Assembly: GCA_964582265.1 (NCBI GenBank)
Contig: CAZOQT010000042.1
Span: forward strand, 1 to 10,018
Direction: 5' to 3'
Length of the DNA stretch: 10,018 bases
Source of the DNA: JBAZYK01 sp964582265
GTDB lineage: Bacteria > Patescibacteriota > Gracilibacteria > UBA1369
The position numbers and the translations under genes are program-made. This document shows, piece after piece, positions 1-4,758 of the stretch. The notes beneath the pieces were generated by a model that was given only the letters and a program-made list of their open reading frames with translations, ran no database searches and had not been told where the DNA came from. The number at the start of each line of letters is the position of its first letter. Positions within the stretch are counted from its first letter, which is position 1.

Positions 1-77
1 ATCCGCTATATCTGTTTGGACCATTCAATCCACTAACCAGAGCGGAAGCCGCAAAAGTTATTACGAACAGCCTTTAA
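1..77 (+). CDS. C-terminal end of an SLH-domain surface protein (partial)
   Basis: Reading from base 3, the sequence encodes 24 residues and then a TAA stop at 75-77. The tail contains FGPFNPLTRAEAAKVI, which fits the second half of an S-layer homology repeat: an aromatic-Gly start, then the TRAEAAKVI helix. SLH repeats usually occur in threes and bind secondary cell-wall polymer, fixing S-layer or exoprotein to the envelope. Here the repeat lies at the extreme C-terminus, a usual place for the anchor. The rest of the gene lies outside the window, so its size and main function cannot be judged. The motif is clear but short. No strong terminator follows; the nearest candidate is a weak AT-only palindrome (ATTTTGCAAAAT, followed by a T run) at about 125-141. 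Confidence 0.7.
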   Translation, partial: PLYLFGPFNPLTRAEAAKVITNSL

Positions 78-246
78 GAATTCAACTCTAAAGAATGGGG
101 GATGAATCGTACACCTCACTTTAGATTTTGCAAAATTTTTTGGTGTCAGGATCTCTTGCCGGACGCGCTTTTTGTTATCTACTTTTGGCTTTTGTATATA
201 ACATAATAAAGCCTTGGTGGCGCAAAGAATTTTGGGTCCAGTTTCC

Positions 247-275
247 TTGACGAAGAGTTTTCAAAAGACTATCGT
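247..275 (+). promoter_or_regulatory. Candidate sigma-70-type promoter of nrdJ
   Basis: TTGACG at 247-252 differs by one base from the -35 consensus. Exactly 17 bases later TATCGT (270-275) matches four of six -10 positions. The start point would be near 282, a few bases before the first NrdR-like box, so a bound repressor would block initiation or escape. The -10 is imperfect and no transcript data are available. A second, weaker possibility close to the gene is TTGTAC (441-446) with CATAAT (462-467), spacer 15, which would give an almost leaderless mRNA. Confidence 0.4.
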
Positions 276-285
276 AGGGGACGCC

Positions 286-301
286 TCTCAATATCTTGTG
301 G
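286..301. promoter_or_regulatory. NrdR box 1 (candidate)
   Basis: TCTCAATATCTTGTGG matches the known NrdR box consensus acaCwAtATaTwGtgt at nine of the ten core positions (CAATATCTTG) and three of six flanking positions. NrdR is a zinc-ribbon/ATP-cone repressor that represses ribonucleotide reductase genes when dATP is high. The site lies just after the predicted start point of the nrdJ transcript. Its main support is the second copy exactly 32 bp downstream. Confidence 0.6.
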
Positions 302-317
302 CTAATAATAATTAACT

Positions 318-333
318 CACCTATATATGGTGG
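318..333. promoter_or_regulatory. NrdR box 2 (candidate)
   Basis: CACCTATATATGGTGG matches the NrdR core at nine of ten positions (CTATATATGG). It also forms the palindrome CACC-TATATAT-GGTG. It begins 32 bases after box 1, about three helical turns, so two NrdR units could bind the same DNA face; paired boxes at whole-turn spacing are characteristic of this regulator. The flanks match the consensus poorly, and as RNA the same palindrome could fold into a small hairpin. No nrdR gene is visible in the window. Confidence 0.6.
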
Positions 334-418
334 GTTTAGCTTATTCTTCCTTTCTTCCGCGCTTACGCACTTTCAGATCGATTAAACTCAATTTTGAATG
401 CGACGTATGAGGAAAGGA

Positions 419-430
419 ATGACTTTGTAA
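419..430 (+). other. Four-codon leader ORF (MTL-stop) with strong Shine-Dalgarno
   Basis: GAGG at 409-412 lies six bases before ATG at 419, an ideal ribosome-binding arrangement, yet the frame reads Met-Thr-Leu-stop. It is in the same frame as nrdJ, 60 bases upstream of the nrdJ ATG, and a second in-frame stop lies at 464-466. An overlapping longer reading from ATG 398 gives ten residues (MRRMRKGMTL). It could act as a regulatory leader peptide or ribosome-loading site for nrdJ, or be chance. No function is claimed. Confidence 0.2.
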
Positions 431-478
431 CCCCAAAATGTTGTACGGTCGCTCCAATTTCCATAATCCATTTTATCT

Positions 479-3400
479 ATGGTCGCACCTTACTTCCCCC
501 ATAAATCAGTTTCGACCTCGCTTAAAGATCGAACTGGTAAAGGTTTAAAAATTGAGCGTTATTTTACGGAAGAAGGTAAGGATCCTTTTGCTTATTTTGA
601 CTATGAACTTAGAACTTCACGTATTAGTAATCCGGATGGTTCGGTAGTTTTTGAGATGAAGGACATCGAAGTTCCAAAGTTTTGGTCACAAGTGGCGACT
701 GATATTTTGGCTCAAAAATATTGCAGGAAAAAGGGTGTTCCGCAAAGGGACAAAAATGGAGATGCGATTTTGGATAAAGATGGAAATCCGGTTTTGGGAG
801 CAGAAACTTCTATTAAAATGGTGGCTACAAGACTTGCCTCTACTTGGAGGTACTGGGGTGAAACTAATAATTATTTTGATAGCGCAAAGGACGCTCAGGC
901 TTTTGAAGATGAATTAAAGTATATGGTTGTGGCTCAAATGTGCGCGCCAAACAGTCCGCAATGGTTTAATACTGGGTTGGCTCATGCTTATAACATTACC
1001 GGGGATGCGCAAGGGCATTACTATATAGACCCGGATACGGAAAAGTTGATGAAGTCAAAAGACGCTTATACAAGGCCTCAACCGCATGCGTGTTTTATTC
1101 AGAGTGTGAATGATGATTTGGTGAACGAAGGAGGTATTTTTGATTTGGTGCTGCGTGAAGCTAGACTTTTTAAATATGGTTCTGGTACAGGTACAAACTT
1201 TTCTAAACTGCGCGGGGCGAATGAAAATCTTTCCGGTGGCGGTAAATCTTCCGGACTTATGAGCTTTTTGGCGGTACTTGATCGTGCAGCTGGTGCAATC
1301 AAGTCTGGTGGAACAACAAGGCGCGCTGCCAAGATGGTGTGCCTTAACATGGATCATCCAGAAATAGAAGACTTCATTAACTGGAAGGTAATTGAAGAGC
1401 AAAAAGTGGCAGCGCTTAATGCAGGTTCTCATATTTGTTATGAAGAGCTTAAGAAGGTTGTGGACTCTGCTTGTGAAGGGGGACTTGATCCAGAAAAAAA
1501 TCCACAGCTTAAACTTAAAATTTATGAAGCGCATCAAAGTCACGTTCCATTAAGTTATATAAAACGTGTTTTGATGCTGGTGGAAGATGGAATGAAGCCA
1601 GACGAATTCAGTTTCCGTCGTTATGATACAGATTTCCGCTCCGAAGCTTATTTAACTGTCGGTGGCCAAAACTCAAATAATTCCATTCGCGTGCCTAATG
1701 AATTTATTGATGCGGTTAAAACTGACGGCAACTGGGAACTAAAAAATCGCAAAGATGGCAAGGTGGCTAAAACTCTTAAGGCCCGCAAATTGTGGGATAC
1801 AGTGGCTTACGCAGCGTGGTCTTGCGCGGATCCGGGAATTCAATATGACACCACTATTAATGAATGGCATACCTGTCCGGAAGATGGTCGTATTAATGCC
1901 AGCAATCCGTGCAGTGAATATATGTTTTTGGATGATACTGCCTGCAATTTGGCATCGCTAAATTTAATCAAGTTTTACGATCAAAAAACCAAGCAATTTA
2001 ATATTGATGGTTTTCGCCATGGAGTTAGACTTTGGACTATGGTACTAGAGATTTCGGTTTTGATGGCGCAATTCCCATCTAAAGAAATCGCGGAATTAAG
2101 TTATGACTTCCGCACTTTGGGTCTTGGTTATGCCAACATTGGCACCATGTTAATGCAAATGGGCATTCCTTATACTTCTGAAGAAGCTTACGCCATTACC
2201 GGCGCGATCTCCGCAATTATGTGTGGTGAATCTTATGCAACTTCAGCAGAAATGGCCAAAGTTTTAAAGCCTTTCCGCAAATATGAAAAGAATAAAAAAC
2301 ATATGTTGCGCGTAATTCGCAATCATCGCCGAGCGGCTTATTTTGCAGATAAATCCGAATATGAAGGTTTAACTGTCACTCCACAGGGAATTAGTCCAGC
2401 ATACTGCCCGGAAGATTTGCTGTTTGCCGCTCGTGAAGTTTGGGATCGCGCGCTAAAGTGGGGTGAAGAGTTTGGATACCGTAATGCACAGGTGACGGTG
2501 ATTGCTCCAACAGGTACGATTGGCCTGGTTATGGACTGCGATACTACCGGTATTGAACCTGATTTTGCCTTGGTTAAATTTAAGAAACTGGTTGGCGGTG
2601 GTTACTTTAAGATCGTTAATCAATCACTTAAGCCAGCTTTGGAAACCTTGGGTTACACCAATGAACAAATTAACGACATTGTAAATTACGCCAAAGGACA
2701 TGCTACGCTGCAGGGTTGCCCTCATATCAACGCGGAAAGTTTGCGCAAAAAAGGATTTACAGATAAAGAAATTTTGGCGATTGAAACACAATTAACCGGT
2801 GTGTTTGAACTTAAGTTCGCCTTTAATAAGTTTTCTTTGGGCGAAGAGTTCTGTCGTAAAGCTTTAGGACTTAGCGACGCTGAACTTAATGACTTTGAAT
2901 TTGATATGTTGCTGGCTCTTGGCTTTAGCAAAGAGCAAATAGCTGAGGCAAATGAATATGTTTGTGGAACCATGACTATTGAAGGTGCTCCTCATCTTAA
3001 AAAAGAACACTACGCAGTTTTTGATTGCGCTAACAAATGTGGCAAGAAAGGCAAACGTTACATTCCATACACAGGGCACTTGCACATGATGGCGGCGGCT
3101 CAACCATTTATTTCTGGTTCGATTTCTAAAACTGTGAACATGCCAGAAGAATGTACAGTTGCGGATATTGAAAAAGCCTACATGGAAAGTTGGGCGCTGA
3201 TGCTTAAATGTAACGCTTTATATAGGGATGGATCAAAATTGAGTCAACCATTAAATACTTCTGGCGGTGGTCATGGAAATTTTGCGGAACTGTTTAATTT
3301 TGAAGATCTTGAAAATGGCGATGAAGGTGTTGGTCCAAGGGAAGTGCATCAGGTGATTGAAAAAATCGTACAAAAGCCTTTCCGTAGAAAATTGGCATCT

Positions 3401-4135
3401 GAACGTCATAGTATTACTCACAAATTTTCAATTTCCGGGCATGAAGGTTACATTACAGTTGGTCTTTATGAGGACGGCCAGCCAGGTGAAATATTTATTA
3501 AGATGAGCAAAGAGGGATCGACACTTTCTGGAATTATGGACGCTTTGGCTCTTTCGATTTCACTTAACTTACAATATGGAGTGCCGCTGGAGGTTTTGGT
3601 TAGCAAATTTTGCCATTCCAGATTTGAACCTGCTGGTATGACTGGAAATCGTGATATTCCAATGGTTAAATCTTTGATTGATTATATTGGTAGATGGCTT
3701 GGACTTAAGTTTTTGCCACGTGAAGTTGCAAAGAAATATCATAACGCAGATTTGGTAGATCGCGCTTATAGCGAAGGTACAAATTTGTTACTTCCAAAGT
3801 TGCCTGTAGAGGCAGAAGAGGGAGTTTCTGAAGCGGCAAACGCGGATTTGCAATTAGAAAAGGCAAGCGAGGCGGCAAATCAAGATCGTGAGCATCGCTC
3901 ACCAGCAACTTTAAAGGGAGCAGAAAAAAAAGCGGTAAAGGAAGAGGCTCTAGTTAGTAAGGCTGATTTGGCTGCGGTAAAAAGCAAAGAGGAATTTGCC
4001 AAAATGCAAAAAGATAAAGCTTTGCAATTAAATAATGAAGATGCGGCAATCTGTAGTGCTTGCGGCGCGGTGATGGTCAGAAACGGCAGTTGCTACAAGT
4101 GCGTGGATTGCGGCGAAACCAGCGGGTGCAGCTAG
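479..4135 (+). CDS. nrdJ: Adenosylcobalamin-dependent (class II) ribonucleotide reductase, NrdJ
   Basis: Cytoplasmic enzyme that reduces ribonucleotides to deoxyribonucleotides, with adenosylcobalamin generating the radical and therefore no need for oxygen. The barrel shows MCAPNSPQWFNTG (154-166), GSGTGTN (234-240), NPCSE (476-480) and APTGT (676-680). By analogy with the Thermotoga class II enzyme, Cys478 is the thiyl-radical residue, Cys205 (in HACF) and Cys489 (in ACNLAS) are the redox pair, and Asn476 and Glu480 assist catalysis. A TSCPD-type domain spans about 976-1078. An Ala/Glu/Lys-rich linker leads to a tail with Cys1192, 1195, 1205, 1208, 1211 and 1217, ending in a GETSGCS-type sequence that should re-reduce the active site. 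I see no N-terminal ATP-cone. At 1218 residues it matches the long NrdJ subgroup. An in-frame stop at 464 makes ATG 479 the first possible ATG; it has no Shine-Dalgarno. Likely transcribed alone. Confidence 0.96.
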   Translation: MVAPYFPHKSVSTSLKDRTGKGLKIERYFTEEGKDPFAYFDYELRTSRISNPDGSVVFEMKDIEVPKFWSQVATDILAQKYCRKKGVPQRDKNGDAILDKDGNPVLGAETSIKMVATRLASTWRYWGETNNYFDSAKDAQAFEDELKYMVVAQMCAPNSPQWFNTGLAHAYNITGDAQGHYYIDPDTEKLMKSKDAYTRPQPHACFIQSVNDDLVNEGGIFDLVLREARLFKYGSGTGTNFSKLRGANENLSGGGKSSGLMSFLAVLDRAAGAIKSGGTTRRAAKMVCLNMDHPEIEDFINWKVIEEQKVAALNAGSHICYEELKKVVDSACEGGLDPEKNPQLKLKIYEAHQSHVPLSYIKRVLMLVEDGMKPDEFSFRRYDTDFRSEAYLTVGGQNSNNSIRVPNEFIDAVKTDGNWELKNRKDGKVAKTLKARKLWDTVAYAAWSCADPGIQYDTTINEWHTCPEDGRINASNPCSEYMFLDDTACNLASLNLIKFYDQKTKQFNIDGFRHGVRLWTMVLEISVLMAQFPSKEIAELSYDFRTLGLGYANIGTMLMQMGIPYTSEEAYAITGAISAIMCGESYATSAEMAKVLKPFRKYEKNKKHMLRVIRNHRRAAYFADKSEYEGLTVTPQGISPAYCPEDLLFAAREVWDRALKWGEEFGYRNAQVTVIAPTGTIGLVMDCDTTGIEPDFALVKFKKLVGGGYFKIVNQSLKPALETLGYTNEQINDIVNYAKGHATLQGCPHINAESLRKKGFTDKEILAIETQLTGVFELKFAFNKFSLGEEFCRKALGLSDAELNDFEFDMLLALGFSKEQIAEANEYVCGTMTIEGAPHLKKEHYAVFDCANKCGKKGKRYIPYTGHLHMMAAAQPFISGSISKTVNMPEECTVADIEKAYMESWALMLKCNALYRDGSKLSQPLNTSGGGHGNFAELFNFEDLENGDEGVGPREVHQVIEKIVQKPFRRKLASERHSITHKFSISGHEGYITVGLYEDGQPGEIFIKMSKEGSTLSGIMDALALSISLNLQYGVPLEVLVSKFCHSRFEPAGMTGNRDIPMVKSLIDYIGRWLGLKFLPREVAKKYHNADLVDRAYSEGTNLLLPKLPVEAEEGVSEAANADLQLEKASEAANQDREHRSPATLKGAEKKAVKEEALVSKADLAAVKSKEEFAKMQKDKALQLNNEDAAICSACGAVMVRNGSCYKCVDCGETSGCS

Positions 4136-4150
4136 GATTTCAAAACCTCA

Positions 4151-4174
4151 TTTGGGCGTCCTGGGACGCCCAAA
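4151..4174. other. Perfect 10-bp GC-rich hairpin after nrdJ
   Basis: TTTGGGCGTC (4151-4160) pairs perfectly with GACGCCCAAA (4165-4174) around a CTGG tetraloop. It starts 16 bases after the nrdJ stop codon. No T-run follows on either strand, so it is not a standard intrinsic terminator. It may protect the 3' end of the mRNA or pause polymerase ahead of the real terminator at 4199. Confidence 0.55.
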
Positions 4175-4198
4175 ATCCATAAAAGGTATTAGTATAAA

Positions 4199-4226
4199 AA
4201 AGAGCTCTCGGTTTTGAGAGCTCTTT
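4199..4226. terminator. Bidirectional intrinsic terminator between nrdJ and the DUF378 gene
   Basis: AAAGAGCTCTC (4199-4209) pairs with GAGAGCTCTTT (4216-4226) around a six-base loop, an 11-bp stem. On the plus strand T-rich sequence (AGTTTTGTTTT) follows, ending nrdJ. On the minus strand the stem ends in TTTTTT, ending the DUF378 gene. The position between two convergent genes fits a shared terminator. Confidence 0.85.
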
Positions 4227-4237
4227 AGTTTTGTTTT

Positions 4238-4257
4238 AATTGTGACTGTTCACAATT
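4238..4257. terminator. Secondary weak hairpin beside the DUF378 stop codon
   Basis: AATTGTGA (4238-4245) and TCACAATT (4250-4257) form a perfect 8-bp stem with a CTGT loop, followed on the plus strand by TTT. It may back up termination of nrdJ readthrough. It begins only five bases beyond the stop codon of the convergent gene. AT-rich and weak, so it could also be incidental. Confidence 0.4.
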
Positions 4258-4262
4258 TTTAA

Positions 4263-4499
4263 TTATGCCTTTTGGCAAGCACAATCCTTGCTTGTAACCA
4301 TGAAATAGCCAGAAGCTAATCCTGCAACACCTACTAGAAGGTAAACGATTGCTTCAACTGTTGGCCATTGACCAAAAAGAAGGTTTACCAAGTTTAAGTT
4401 GTTACCAAGGAGCATACCAAGTCCAACTAGACCCCAGTTTAAAGCACCAACAAAAACGAGGATGCCAACAACCCAGCAAAGTGGTTTATGTTTGCACAT
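4263..4499 (-). CDS. DUF378 (YuzA-like) small membrane protein
   Basis: A 78-residue protein with two predicted membrane helices, about 9-31 and 48-68, and a short loop between. It carries the DUF378 family marks: ALNWGLVGL (19-27), LNLVNLLFG (35-43), and a Pro-x-x-Glu followed by IVYLLVGVAGL (51-61). The length is normal for the family, whose function is not known. Both ends probably lie on the same side of the membrane. Each carries a cysteine pair, Cys2/Cys8 with His4 between them at the start and Cys73/Cys75 at the end, so metal or thiol chemistry is possible but unproven. The ATG (4497-4499) is the first codon of a clean family-like N-terminus; no Shine-Dalgarno precedes it. Convergent with nrdJ and divergent from uvrB, so it is its own transcription unit. 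Confidence 0.9.
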   Translation of the reverse strand: MCKHKPLCWVVGILVFVGALNWGLVGLGMLLGNNLNLVNLLFGQWPTVEAIVYLLVGVAGLASGYFMVTSKDCACQKA

Positions 4500-4548
4500 A
4501 GAGTAAAGAAAATAAAAGAATAAAAATCACCGAGTGTTATTCTATACG

Positions 4549-4575
4549 ATAATACGTTTGGGGGGAAGAAGACAA
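4549..4575 (-). promoter_or_regulatory. Possible promoter of the DUF378 gene
   Basis: On the minus strand TTGTCT (4575-4570) precedes TATTAT (4554-4549) with a 15-base spacer, shorter than the ideal 17. A second -10-like sequence, TATAGAAT, lies at 4546-4539. Either would give a leader of roughly 30-45 bases before the ATG. Support is weak. Confidence 0.3.
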
Positions 4576-4662
4576 ATGTGTAGTTTGTGTTTTGGATTAA
4601 TATTGGCAATTATTCCAGTAAATGTTTCTCTAAAAGTGGCACGCTTGCTTTTTGCTGGTTAA
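4576..4662 (+). CDS. Possible 28-residue hydrophobic peptide (doubtful)
   Basis: ATG at 4576 opens a frame of 28 codons ending in TAA (4660-4662). The product has one hydrophobic stretch (residues 4-15, CFGLILAIIPVN), two cysteines at the start, and a basic patch later (SLKVAR). A purine-rich GGGGGGAAGAAG sequence lies upstream and could serve as a ribosome site. No family is recognised. The gap is needed for the divergent promoters of the DUF378 gene and uvrB, so the frame may well be chance. Confidence 0.15.
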   Translation: MCSLCFGLILAIIPVNVSLKVARLLFAG

Positions 4663-4677
4663 ATCTCTAAAATAGCT

Positions 4678-4728
4678 AAGCTATCCTGAAAAAGCTGGTT
4701 TGTATCATATAATACAGGATGATAGCTT
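4678..4728. repeat. Imperfect inverted repeat enclosing the uvrB promoter
   Basis: AAGCTATC-CTG (4678-4688) is complementary to CAG-GATAGCTT (4715-4728) apart from a three-base insertion (GAT) on the right arm. It encloses the candidate -10 and the smaller palindrome at 4701-4716. Two further short palindromes flank it: TAGCTAAGCTA (4673-4683) and TTTAGCTAAA (4741-4750). The expected transcript begins inside the repeat, so it more probably acts as DNA than as RNA structure. Confidence 0.4.
4701..4716. promoter_or_regulatory. Candidate SOS-like operator over the uvrB -10
   Basis: TGTATCATATAATACA is a 16-bp near-palindrome: seven of eight base pairs match, with TGTAT and ATACA as outer arms. 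It contains TATAAT (4708-4713), a consensus -10, and a weak -35-like CTGAAA lies about 16 bases upstream. UvrB is a classic SOS gene, and the arms resemble the TGTAT...ATACA core of the E. coli LexA box, although the CTGT/ACAG spacing differs. A repressor bound here would cover the promoter. The identity of the binding protein is inference. Confidence 0.4.
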
Positions 4729-4758
4729 TTATCAGTTTTATTTAGCTAAAGTTTTGTC

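Larger units (their letters stand above)
78..478 (+). other. Long regulatory/untranslated region upstream of nrdJ
   Basis: This 401-base stretch has no convincing gene on either strand. It holds the promoter and paired palindromes listed separately. It also has an imperfect hairpin with a 6-bp stem (GGCTTT at 187-192 against AAAGCC at 208-213, AT-rich loop) and a four-codon ORF at 419-430. I looked for a cobalamin riboswitch, since the downstream enzyme needs B12, but saw no B12 box or conserved core. No tRNA, RNase P or tmRNA signature was seen. If transcription starts near 282, nrdJ would have an mRNA leader of nearly 200 bases. Confidence 0.6.

Noticed and set aside
331..397. Minus-strand tail reading ...LSLIDLKVRKRGRKEE-stop
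   Set aside because: It looks protein-like but the open frame has no ATG, is under 50 codons and matches no family I recognise; treated as chance.
78..478. Cobalamin riboswitch or other structured RNA (RNase P, tmRNA, tRNA) before nrdJ
   Set aside because: No B12 box, T-loop, or conserved RNase P/tmRNA segments could be found on either strand; the clearest structure there is explained by the paired palindromes.
1055..1543. 162-codon minus-strand frame inside nrdJ
   Set aside because: It overlaps conserved catalytic coding sequence of NrdJ; the product has no recognisable features.
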